A stretch of 64,000 nucleotides of DNA, taken from assembly GCF_009362785.1 (NCBI RefSeq), contig NZ_WHNQ01000005.1:358473-422472 (forward strand), written 5' to 3'. This DNA comes from Paraburkholderia atlantica. GTDB taxonomy: Bacteria; Pseudomonadota; Gammaproteobacteria; Burkholderiales; Burkholderiaceae. Under the pieces are notes generated by a model that worked only from the letters and a program-made list of their open reading frames with translations, ran no database searches and had not been told where the DNA came from. Below, piece after piece: positions 56,824 to 64,000 of this stretch. Made by a program: the position numbers and the translations under genes. The stretch's first letter is position 1. The number at the start of each line of letters is the position of its first letter.

Positions 56824-57327
56824 ATGGAAGAACAGGACCGCGTCGCCGTCATGCAGCAATTTGGTCGCACGTATCGGGCATTCATGTCGGCATTCGAGAC
56901 CCAGGTGGGTCATCCGTTGCCGCGCTGGCGCATTCTCCTCGCGCTGCACGAGCAGGCCGGCGAGTCGTCGCAGAAGCGGCTCGTCGAGCGGCTGCGCGTC
57001 GATCCGGGCGCGCTGACGCGGCAGTTGAAGGCGCTGGAAAGCCTGGGCTGGATTGCGCGCAGCATGGATACGCGCGATAACCGCGTGACCAACGTGCGCC
57101 TGACCGAAGCGGGTCGCGACGCGACCGAAGCGAGCCTGCCGCGTCGCCAGGCGTTCTTGCACGACACGATGGCCGGATTGCCGGATGAGGCGCTCGCGGC
57201 GTTGTCGAGCGCGCTGAAAATGCTGGAGACGCGCATCGGCGAAGTGGCGGCCAATGCGAGCGTAGCGGCCGGCGCCGCTGCGGCGGCCCCGGAAACCGCC
57301 GGGAACGAGGCGGCCCAACGCGTGTGA
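56824..57327 (+). CDS. MarR-family transcriptional regulator
   Basis: A 167-residue winged-helix regulator. The DNA-binding part is LPRWRILLALHEQAGESSQKRLVERLRVDPGALTRQLKALE with the wing SMDTRDNRVTNVRLTEAG. A C-terminal Ala-rich tail of about 25 residues lies beyond the usual end. It most likely represses the upstream exporter and responds to its substrates. The ATG at 56824 follows GGACAGGCAG. Confidence 0.92.
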   Translation: MEEQDRVAVMQQFGRTYRAFMSAFETQVGHPLPRWRILLALHEQAGESSQKRLVERLRVDPGALTRQLKALESLGWIARSMDTRDNRVTNVRLTEAGRDATEASLPRRQAFLHDTMAGLPDEALAALSSALKMLETRIGEVAANASVAAGAAAAAPETAGNEAAQRV

Positions 57328-57349
57328 TCTTTTCTCCGCGCCTGACAAC

Positions 57350-57387
57350 AAAAAAGGCTGTGGGCCCAAGGGCGCACAGCCTTTTTG
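57350..57387. terminator. Bidirectional terminator between marR and the DSD1-family gene
   Basis: The stem GGCTGTG/CACAGCC (57356-57362 with 57375-57381) is flanked by A5 and T5, so it can act in both directions for the convergent genes. Confidence 0.9.
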
Positions 57388-57440
57388 TCTACGGTAGAAA
57401 AGCCCGCGCTACGGCGCAGCGCAATCCACTGAACTCCAAA

Positions 57441-58718
57441 TCAGAAAAACGTCTCGATCACTTCCTTCACGCGATACTGCGGGTCGAGGACCAGCACCTG
57501 CTTCCACTTGTCGAACGTCAGGCACGGGTGCGAGATGTCGAACGCGATCATGTCGCCAACCTTCAGATCGGCGCCGGCGGGAATCCGCAGGTACGCGTGC
57601 TGATCCATCAGACCGAAGATTTCCCAGCCCTCGCTCGCGGCGATGTCGCGCGGCGCTTGCTGGCCCGGACGATAGTGGCGCGCCGGCTCCGGCATGCCCG
57701 CGTCGAACGCGGAGTCGCGTTTGCCGAGGCCGATGATCGCGCGATCCGGCTCGGGAATCGACTGCACGTACGCCCACAATTGCAGCGCCGGCAGCAAGCC
57801 TTCGCCCATTTTCTTCGCGACCGGATTGCGCTTGAAGATGTCGGTCTGCGCCTTGCGATAGATGCCGACGTCATGCGTCAGGTAGCAGCCGGGCCGCAGC
57901 ACGACCTCGACCTTGCCGGTTTGCGTCGCCTGCGCGAACTCTTCGGCGACCACGTCGTACCACGCCGATCCGGCGCCCGATAGCACCGCCGGCGAGCGCG
58001 CGAAACGCCCTTGCTCGACGAGCTCGCGCGTGACCGCAACCGCGCCTTGCAGGAACGCGCGCACCTCGGGTTCTTCCTTCAGCACGCCTTCGTACAGTTC
58101 GACGCCCGCGAGCTTCAGCACGTCCGGATAGCGCGCGATCGCGTCCAGCACCGCGTTGCGCTGCGCTTCATCGCGCACGCCGGTGCGCCCGCCCGGCACG
58201 CCGAGTTCGAGCAGCACCTGTAGCGGCTTCTTCACCGACGTGAAGAATTCGCCGAGTTGCTCGACACCGTCGGCCGAATCGACGAGGCAGAAGAATTCAA
58301 AATCCGGATCGCTAAGCAGTTCGGCGATCATCATCATGTTGTGGCGGCCGACCAGCTGATTCGCCATCAGGACGCGCGACACACCGCCGTGGTACGCCGC
58401 GCGCACCTGATGAGCGGTGGCGAGCGTGATGCCCCACGCGCCGGTTTCGAGCTGACGGCGAAACAGTTGCGGCGCCATCGTGGTCTTACCGTGCGGCGCG
58501 AGCTTGACGCCATATTCGGCGACGAATGCCTGCATCCACTTCAGGTTGTGCTCGACGCGGTCCTCGTACAGCACGGCGGCAGGCAGGCTGACGTCCTCGG
58601 CGAGCAGGTTCCACTCGAGGCGCGCGGCGTCCTTCAGCTGGACGCTCGTGCCCGGAACCATGCCCAAGCCCTTGCTATAAGGATCAATCGTCGCGCCCTG
58701 ATAGTTTGTAACTTTCAT
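57441..58718 (-). CDS. DSD1-family PLP-dependent amino-acid deaminase/aldolase
   Basis: A 425-residue fold-type III PLP enzyme with an alanine-racemase-like barrel and a C-terminal D-serine-dehydratase-like domain. The PLP lysine is expected in LAPHGKTTMAPQ near residue 73, and DISHPCLTF near the C-terminus holds the His-X-Cys metal ligands of D-serine dehydratase (Zn) and D-threonine aldolase relatives. The divergent cluster with N-acyl-D-amino-acid deacylase and RidA supports D-amino-acid breakdown. GGAG before the ATG at 58718 supports the start. Confidence 0.88.
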   Translation of the reverse strand: MKVTNYQGATIDPYSKGLGMVPGTSVQLKDAARLEWNLLAEDVSLPAAVLYEDRVEHNLKWMQAFVAEYGVKLAPHGKTTMAPQLFRRQLETGAWGITLATAHQVRAAYHGGVSRVLMANQLVGRHNMMMIAELLSDPDFEFFCLVDSADGVEQLGEFFTSVKKPLQVLLELGVPGGRTGVRDEAQRNAVLDAIARYPDVLKLAGVELYEGVLKEEPEVRAFLQGAVAVTRELVEQGRFARSPAVLSGAGSAWYDVVAEEFAQATQTGKVEVVLRPGCYLTHDVGIYRKAQTDIFKRNPVAKKMGEGLLPALQLWAYVQSIPEPDRAIIGLGKRDSAFDAGMPEPARHYRPGQQAPRDIAASEGWEIFGLMDQHAYLRIPAGADLKVGDMIAFDISHPCLTFDKWKQVLVLDPQYRVKEVIETFF

Positions 58719-58756
58719 GTCTCCGTGCTCCATCGTCCGGTTAAATAGAATCAGAT

Positions 58757-58786
58757 TTGACTTTACCATGTTACCGAAAGTACGAT
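58757..58786 (+). promoter_or_regulatory. Putative rpiR-type promoter with dyad
   Basis: TTGACT (58757-58762) and TACGAT (58781-58786) are spaced by 18 bp upstream of the RpiR gene. ACTTT (58760-58764) and AAAGT (58777-58781) form an inverted repeat across the spacer, suggesting autoregulation. Confidence 0.4.
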
Positions 58787-58872
58787 GTCCGGAGAAATGT
58801 TATTTAATACCACGGGTTTCGAAGGCTGCCGGAAAGGGCCGCGAAAGCCATGCCGCGAATCCACCGTCCGTC

Positions 58873-59745
58873 ATGAACAGTAGCGCCGAACCGATTGCTT
58901 TCGACATCGTCGCGCGCATCGCCGAATGCGCGCCGGAGTTGCGCTCGGCCGAACGCAAGGTGGCCGCGCTGATCCTCGACGATCTGACCGGCGCGTCGCG
59001 CGCGAGCATCGGTGCGCTCGCGCAGCAGGCCGAGGTCAGCATCGCGACCGTCACGCGCTTCGCGAAGGCGGTCGGCTGCCGCGACGTGCGCGAACTGAAG
59101 CTGCGGCTCGCGCAGGCGGCCGCGGTCGGTCAGCGTTTTCTCGAGCGCGACGCAGCAAGCGACGCACCCGAGCCGATCGCCACCCGCGTCTTCGACGAGT
59201 TGCAAACCGCGCTCGCGCACAATCATCAACTGCTGCGCCAGGCGCCGCTCGCCGAAGCGGCGGCCACGCTGCGCAATGCGCGCATGATCTACGTGTTCGG
59301 CATGGGCGGCGGCTCCACCGCGCTCGCCGACGAAATGCGTTTCAGGCTCGTGCGCCTCGGCCGCCCGGTCGCGACCTATCAGGACGGACTGTTGCAGCGC
59401 ATGGTGGCGAGCACGGTGTCGCGCGACTGCGTGGTGGTCGCGCTGTCCACCACGGGACGCGTGCCCGAGATGGTCGAGAACTGCAAGATCGCGCGCAGCT
59501 ACGGCGCGACGGTGGTCGCGGTGACCGCGCCCGCGTCGCCACTGGCCAGGCTCGCCGACTGGCTGATCCCGATCGTCGCGTTCGAAACCGATTTCATTTA
59601 CAAGCCGTCGTCGTCCCGTTACGCGATGATGATGGCGCTCGATGTGCTCGTCACCGAACTTGCCGTCAGCCAGGGCGACGAGAGCCGCGAATTGCTGCGC
59701 CGCATGAAGCACGCGCTCGACGCGCACCGCGGCGGCGGCGATTGA
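58873..59745 (+). CDS. RpiR-family regulator with SIS domain
   Basis: A 290-residue regulator with an N-terminal HTH_6 domain (SAERKVAALILDDLTGASRASIGALAQQAEVSIATVTRFAKAVG) and a C-terminal SIS sugar-phosphate-type domain (NARMIYVFGMGGGSTALADEM; ALSTTGRVPEMVE). It likely senses a pathway intermediate. It is divergent from the DSD1-family gene and 21 bp upstream of the D-aminoacylase gene, so it probably controls both directions. The ATG at 58873 is preferred; residues encoded upstream are not family-like. Confidence 0.92.
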   Translation: MNSSAEPIAFDIVARIAECAPELRSAERKVAALILDDLTGASRASIGALAQQAEVSIATVTRFAKAVGCRDVRELKLRLAQAAAVGQRFLERDAASDAPEPIATRVFDELQTALAHNHQLLRQAPLAEAAATLRNARMIYVFGMGGGSTALADEMRFRLVRLGRPVATYQDGLLQRMVASTVSRDCVVVALSTTGRVPEMVENCKIARSYGATVVAVTAPASPLARLADWLIPIVAFETDFIYKPSSSRYAMMMALDVLVTELAVSQGDESRELLRRMKHALDAHRGGGD

Positions 59746-59766
59746 CAACCGTTAGGAGATTGATCC

Positions 59767-61248
59767 ATGCATTCGCACCCTGAAGCCGCCGACACGCTGA
59801 TTGTCGGCGCGCAACTGTATGACGGCACGGGCGCACCGCCCGTCGAGCGCGATGTGGCGATCCGCGACGGGCGCATCGCCGCGATCGGCAATCTATCGAA
59901 CTGGCTTGCCGAAGAGGTGATCGAGGCCGAGGGGCGCGCGCTCGCGCCGGGCTTCATCGACGTGCACACGCACGACGACACGCACGTGATCCGCTCGCCG
60001 CAGATGCTGCCGAAGATCACCCAGGGCGTGACGACGGTGATCGTCGGCAATTGCGGCATCAGCGCATCGCCGGTGTCGCTGAAGGGCGATCCGCCCGATC
60101 CGATGAACCTGCTCGGCGAGCGCGACGCGTTCCAGTACCCGACCTTCGCCGACTACGTGAGCGCGGTGAACGCCGCGCGGCCGGCGGTGAACGTCGGCGC
60201 GCTGATCGGCCACACGGCGTTGCGTAATAACCAGATGGACCGGCTCGATCGTGCGGCGACCGCCGAGGAAATCGAGCGCATGTGCGCGCAGCTCGAGGAA
60301 GCGCTCGCGCACGGCGCGCTGGGCTTGAGCTCGGGGCTCGCATACGGTTCGGCGTTCGCCGCGCCGACCGAGGAAGTGATGGCGCTCGCCGAGCCCCTCG
60401 CCGCCGCGGGCGCGCTGTACACGACCCACATGCGCACCGAGTTCGACGCGATTCTCGACGCGATGGACGAGGCGTACCGCGTCGGCCGTCATGCGCGCGT
60501 GCCGGTCGTGATCTCGCATCTGAAGTGCGCGGGGCCGTCGAACTGGGGGCGCAGCGTCGAGGTGCTGAAGTCGCTCGAAGGCGCGCGCGGCGGCCAGCCC
60601 GTCGGTTGCGACTGCTATCCGTACAACCGCAGCTCGTCGACGCTCGATCTGAAGCAGGTGACGGGCGACATCGACATCACGATCACGTGGTCCGAGCCGC
60701 ATCCCGAGATGGCGGGCAAGCTGATCAAGGAGGTCGCCGCCGAATGGGGTGTGTCGCAGCAGGAAGCGGGCAAGCGCCTGCAACCGGCGGGCGCGGTCTA
60801 TCACAACATGTCCGAAGAGGACGTGCGGCGCATCCTGTCGCATCCGGCGACGATGGTCGGCTCGGACGGCTTGCCGAACGATCCGCTGCCGCATCCGCGG
60901 CTGTGGGGCGCATTTCCGCGCGTGCTCGGCCACTATGCGCGCGATGCCGCGCTGCTGCCGCTCGAGGAAGCGGTGCGCAAGATGACGAGCCTGTCCGCGC
61001 GCCGCTTCGGACTCGCGCAACGCGGCGAAGTGCATATCGGCTATCACGCCGACCTGGTGCTGTTCGATCCGGCGAAAGTGCACGACGTGGCGACGTTCGA
61101 CAAGCCGCAGCAGCCCGCTGCCGGCATCGACGCGGTGTGGGTCAACGGCGTGCTGTCGTATCGCGACGGCGCGGTGACGGGCGGGCGGGCTGGCCGGTTC
61201 GTCACGCGCGGCGCGCCGTCGAAGGGCGATGCGCAGGGCGCGTTCTGA
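59767..61248 (+). CDS. N-acyl-D-amino-acid deacylase
   Basis: A 493-residue amidohydrolase that removes acyl groups from N-acyl-D-amino acids. Residues equivalent to those of Alcaligenes D-aminoacylase are visible: metal histidines in DVHTHDDT, the bridging Cys in VGNCGISASP, His in THMRTEF, His in ISHLKCAG and the catalytic Asp in GSDGLPNDP. GGAG lies before the ATG. It follows the RpiR gene closely and is followed by a RidA gene. Confidence 0.94.
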   Translation: MHSHPEAADTLIVGAQLYDGTGAPPVERDVAIRDGRIAAIGNLSNWLAEEVIEAEGRALAPGFIDVHTHDDTHVIRSPQMLPKITQGVTTVIVGNCGISASPVSLKGDPPDPMNLLGERDAFQYPTFADYVSAVNAARPAVNVGALIGHTALRNNQMDRLDRAATAEEIERMCAQLEEALAHGALGLSSGLAYGSAFAAPTEEVMALAEPLAAAGALYTTHMRTEFDAILDAMDEAYRVGRHARVPVVISHLKCAGPSNWGRSVEVLKSLEGARGGQPVGCDCYPYNRSSSTLDLKQVTGDIDITITWSEPHPEMAGKLIKEVAAEWGVSQQEAGKRLQPAGAVYHNMSEEDVRRILSHPATMVGSDGLPNDPLPHPRLWGAFPRVLGHYARDAALLPLEEAVRKMTSLSARRFGLAQRGEVHIGYHADLVLFDPAKVHDVATFDKPQQPAAGIDAVWVNGVLSYRDGAVTGGRAGRFVTRGAPSKGDAQGAF

Positions 61249-61320
61249 TTTTTATCGATTGATGGCGGCAAGCGCGGCGAGGGCGCCGCGCACGTGCCCG
61301 ACTTTTTAAGGAGTGTGACG

Positions 61321-61707
61321 ATGAAGCGATATGGCGTGGAAGGCGGAAAGGGAACGGGCGGTCAGGTGATGCCGTTCGCGCGTGCGGTCGAAGCGGACGG
61401 CTGGCTGTTCGTGTCGGGCCAGACACCGATGGAAAACGGCGAAGTGATCAACGGCGGCATCGTCGAGCAATCGCACAAGGCGATCCAGAACGTGTTCGCG
61501 ATCCTGAAGGAAGCGGGCTACGGCGCCGAGCACGTCGTGCGTTGCGGTGTGTGGCTGGACGATCCGCGCGACTTCGCGTCGTTCAACAAGGTGTTTCGCG
61601 AGTATTTTGGCGAAAATCCGCCGGCGCGCGCGTGCGTGGTGTCGTCGATGGTGATCGACTGCAAGGTGGAGGTGGATTGCGTCGCTTATAAGAAGCCGGC
61701 GGCCTGA
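61321..61707 (+). CDS. RidA-family enamine/imine deaminase
   Basis: A 128-residue YjgF/YER057c/UK114 protein. It hydrolyses the reactive 2-aminoacrylate-type enamines released by PLP dehydratases. Motifs are LFVSGQTPMENGEV, VVRCGVWLDDPRDFASFNKVF and the C-terminal ARACVVSSMV, whose Arg binds the substrate carboxylate. AAGGAG upstream of the ATG is strong. Its place after D-aminoacylase and near a PLP deaminase fits removal of that enzyme's intermediates. Confidence 0.93.
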   Translation: MKRYGVEGGKGTGGQVMPFARAVEADGWLFVSGQTPMENGEVINGGIVEQSHKAIQNVFAILKEAGYGAEHVVRCGVWLDDPRDFASFNKVFREYFGENPPARACVVSSMVIDCKVEVDCVAYKKPAA

Positions 61708-61804
61708 GCGCTTTGACGGCTTTGATGTGACGAGGGCGCCGCTGGCTGTGATGGCCTGCGGCGCCCTCGTCGCGTTTACCGCTGCGCTTGGTCGCGCGTT
61801 GCTG

Positions 61805-62629
61805 TTACTGCCGCGCGAGTCGCATGTTGTCCGGCATCGGCAGGTTGTAGTTGGTGCGGAACGGGTTGATGTCGAGCCCGCCGCGGCGCGTGTAGCGCGC
61901 ATACACCGCGAGCTTCAGCGGTTTGCACATCTTCATGATGTCGACGAAGATCCGCTCGACGCATTGCTCGTGAAAGCCCGTGTGATTGCGGTACGAGATG
62001 ATGTAGCGCAACAGGCCTGCGTGATCGATCTGCGGGCCGGCATAGTGGATCTGCACGCTGCCCCAGTCCGGCTGACCGGTCACCGGGCAGTTCGACTTCA
62101 GCAGGTTCGAAAACAGCGTTTCCTCGACCGGCGCTTCGTCGTGCGCCGCGCTCAAAAGCGACGCGTCCGGCTGATAGACGCTCGCCTCGAGTTCGAGCCG
62201 GTCGAGCGACAGGCCGTCGAATTCTTCCATTTTCAGCTTGCTGAATTCGTGCGGCGTGTACAGATGCACCGACACCGTCGCGCCGCACGACGCGGACACG
62301 TCGCGCTTGATCGTGTCGCGCACGCTCTCGGTCGATTCGAAGGCCGTCTGCGCGAACGAGCCCAGGTACAGCTTGAACGATTTCGATTCGACGATGTTCG
62401 GCGAATCGGCCGGCACGAAGAACGTCGCGACCGCGATTTGCGGTTTGCCGCGCGCGTTCAGCCACGACAGTTCGTAGGCGTTCCAGATATCGGTGCCGAA
62501 AAACGGCAGTCGCGCGGTAATGCCGATCGCCTCGCGCGCATGGCTGCGCGCAATCGGAAACAGCAGCGTCGGATCGTATTGTTCGGTGTAAGTCGAGGAC
62601 TTACCGAGCGGGGATTGTTCGGGTGTCAT
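61805..62629 (-). CDS. queF: NADPH-dependent 7-cyano-7-deazaguanine reductase
   Basis: QueF reduces preQ0 to preQ1 in queuosine biosynthesis. The 274-residue protein is the long, two-domain (unimodular YqfD/QueF-II) type. The active-site Cys lies in [17 protein letters not shown], and the QueF motif [15 protein letters not shown] is present, as is [10 protein letters not shown]. The ATG at 62629 overlaps the upstream nucleotidase stop by 4 bases, so it is translationally coupled. Confidence 0.95.
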   Translation of the reverse strand: MTPEQSPLGKSSTYTEQYDPTLLFPIARSHAREAIGITARLPFFGTDIWNAYELSWLNARGKPQIAVATFFVPADSPNIVESKSFKLYLGSFAQTAFESTESVRDTIKRDVSASCGATVSVHLYTPHEFSKLKMEEFDGLSLDRLELEASVYQPDASLLSAAHDEAPVEETLFSNLLKSNCPVTGQPDWGSVQIHYAGPQIDHAGLLRYIISYRNHTGFHEQCVERIFVDIMKMCKPLKLAVYARYTRRGGLDINPFRTNYNLPMPDNMRLARQ

Positions 62630-63528
62630 GATGCATTCACGATGCCACTCAGCACGTGCCCGGTCGCCGTTACGACGCGGGCCGATTCGCAGTGGCCGAT
62701 CTGGTCGTCGAAGAAAAAGTCCGGCTCGAACTCGCGCAAAAATGCGCTCTTGTCGAGGCCGCCGAGGAACATCGCTTCGTCGATTTCGATGTTCCACGCC
62801 ATCAGGGTACGGATCGCGCGCTCATGCGCGGGGGCCGAGCGCGCGGTCACCAGCGCCGTGCGAATGCGCATCGGCGCGGCCGCGTCCGCGAGTTTTTGCA
62901 GCCGGTGCAGCGCTTCGAGCAGCGGCTTCAGCGGACCGTCCGCAAGCGGCAGATGCTTGTTGTCGATCTCGTGACCGACGAACGCGCGCAGGCCGTCTTT
63001 CTGGAAGATGCGTTCCGCTTCGTCGGAAAACAAGACCGCGTCGCCGTCGAACGCAATGCGGATTTCGTCCGGGTATTTGCTCGCCATTTTCGCCGATTCC
63101 GGCAACACGCGTGCGGCCGGGAAGCCAGCGGCGAGCGCATCGCGCACGTCCTGCTGATTCGCCGACAGAAACAGCGACGCGTTCAGCGGCTTCAGATAAG
63201 CGAACGGTGCGCGGCCGCGCGTGAACACCCCGCGCTCGATCGCGAGTCCGTGTTCGCGGCACGAATGAAACGCGCGCAGGCCGCTGATGGGATCGCTGCG
63301 GGACAAGATCACCACTTCGACGCGATGACCGACGGCATTCAGCGCAAGCAATTTGCGGATCAGCGGAAACGCGACGCCCGGTTTCGCGGGCACGTTCAGG
63401 CGCTCGCGCTGCAACGCCTCGTAGGCCTTCAGGTCGCCGGCCTCGTAGACGCGGTTCTCTTCCTCGAAGTCGAACAGCGCGCGCGACGAGATTGCGACCA
63501 CCAGTTTGTCGACAAGCGAAAGCGCCAT
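62626..63528 (-). CDS. 5'-nucleotidase (NT5C1-like family)
   Basis: A 300-residue protein matching the bacterial cytosolic 5'-nucleotidase family related to eukaryotic cN-I (PF06189). Visible blocks are [52 protein letters not shown] (HAD-like Asp-X-Asp) and [11 protein letters not shown]. It probably dephosphorylates nucleoside monophosphates. The ATG at 63528 is chosen by family start. It lies between ilvA and queF. Confidence 0.85.
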   Translation of the reverse strand: MALSLVDKLVVAISSRALFDFEEENRVYEAGDLKAYEALQRERLNVPAKPGVAFPLIRKLLALNAVGHRVEVVILSRSDPISGLRAFHSCREHGLAIERGVFTRGRAPFAYLKPLNASLFLSANQQDVRDALAAGFPAARVLPESAKMASKYPDEIRIAFDGDAVLFSDEAERIFQKDGLRAFVGHEIDNKHLPLADGPLKPLLEALHRLQKLADAAAPMRIRTALVTARSAPAHERAIRTLMAWNIEIDEAMFLGGLDKSAFLREFEPDFFFDDQIGHCESARVVTATGHVLSGIVNAS

Positions 63529-63551
63529 CAGTGAGTTCCGGTCCGAAGAGA

Positions 63552-64000
63552 TCAGGCGAGGAAGAGGCGGTAGACCGGGTTTTTCGTTTCTTCCCAGCAC
63601 GGATAGCCGAGCGTTTCGATGAAGCGCTCGAACGCTGCATGGTCGCTCTCGGGCACTTGAATGCCGACCAGAATCGAGCTGTAGTCCGCGCCCTGGTTGC
63701 GATAGTGGAACAGGCTGATGTTCCAGTTCGGCGCCATCGACGACAGGAATTTCATCAGCGCGCCCGGACGCTCGGGAAACTCGAAACGGAACAGTCTTTC
63801 GTCGCGCGCGAGCGGCGAGCGGCCGCCGACCATGTAGCGGATGTGCTGCTTCGACAGTTCGTCGAAGGTCAGATCGACGGTCGCGAAGCCGTGCGCTTCG
63901 AATGCGTCGGCGATCTGCGCCGGTTCGCTGCGGTTGCGGATCTGCACGCCGACGAAGATATGCGCCGAGTTCGCGTCGGCGATCCGGTAGTTGAATTCGG
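63552..64000 (-). CDS. ilvA: Threonine ammonia-lyase, C-terminal part (gene continues past the window)
   Basis: Only the C-terminal regulatory portion is inside the window; the frame is open to the right edge, so the PLP catalytic domain lies beyond it. About 148 residues show the two ACT-like Thr_dehydrat_C repeats: IADANSAHIFVGVQIRNR and RLFRFEFPERPGALMKFLSSM, ending WEETKNPVYRLFLA. The presence of both repeats marks the isoleucine-regulated biosynthetic form, first step of isoleucine synthesis. Confidence 0.93.
   Translation of the reverse strand, partial: EFNYRIADANSAHIFVGVQIRNRSEPAQIADAFEAHGFATVDLTFDELSKQHIRYMVGGRSPLARDERLFRFEFPERPGALMKFLSSMAPNWNISLFHYRNQGADYSSILVGIQVPESDHAAFERFIETLGYPCWEETKNPVYRLFLA

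Overview
The window is a stretch of a high-GC betaproteobacterial chromosome. The conserved order hisC-pth-rplY-prs-tRNA-Gln-ispE-lolB, followed by mutM/mutY, rapZ-hprK-ptsN-hpf-rpoN-lptBAC-kdsCD and uvrA/MFS/ssb, is typical of Burkholderiaceae, and I infer Burkholderia or, more likely, Paraburkholderia. No phage, insertion sequence, CRISPR array or rRNA was seen. Most long overlapping reading frames are antisense shadows, as expected at this GC content.

Bases 1-33000 are mainly housekeeping. A cut-off membrane protein and a YfhL-type ferredoxin come first. Minus-strand blocks follow for histidine biosynthesis, translation (Pth, L25), PRPP synthesis, isoprenoid precursor synthesis (IspE) and outer-membrane lipoprotein insertion (LolB). 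Next are the 8-oxoguanine repair pair MutM/MutY, the nitrogen-PTS/sigma-54 block and the LPS transport and Kdo block. After these come a CPA2 antiporter, Apt, a LysE exporter, a Nudix protein, PurU, a PepSY protein, an AI-2E family protein, UvrA, an MFS transporter and Ssb.

Bases 33000-57400 are accessory. They hold a DUF4239 membrane protein, a chemoreceptor, and a six-gene minus-strand ba3-type terminal oxidase operon with three c-type cytochromes carrying seven haem motifs in total. A decayed tandem copy of the 3' end of that operon's last gene lies between the operon and the chemoreceptor. A LysR/MFS divergent pair follows. The most unusual locus is 44.4-52.4 kb: three RcsB-like response regulators, an AqpZ-like aquaporin with an altered selectivity filter, and a 1507-residue hybrid kinase. 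The kinase has BvgS/EvgS-like periplasmic domains on an RcsC-like cytoplasmic core that also carries an Hpt domain. A possible small RNA is encoded antisense just beyond it. A CHRD protein, an HSL-type hydrolase, an EcsC protein and an EmrB-type exporter with a MarR regulator complete the region.

Bases 57400-61700 form a divergent D-amino-acid catabolic cluster: DSD1-family PLP enzyme on one side; RpiR regulator, N-acyl-D-amino-acid deacylase and RidA on the other. The window closes with queF, a 5'-nucleotidase and the 3' end of ilvA on the minus strand.
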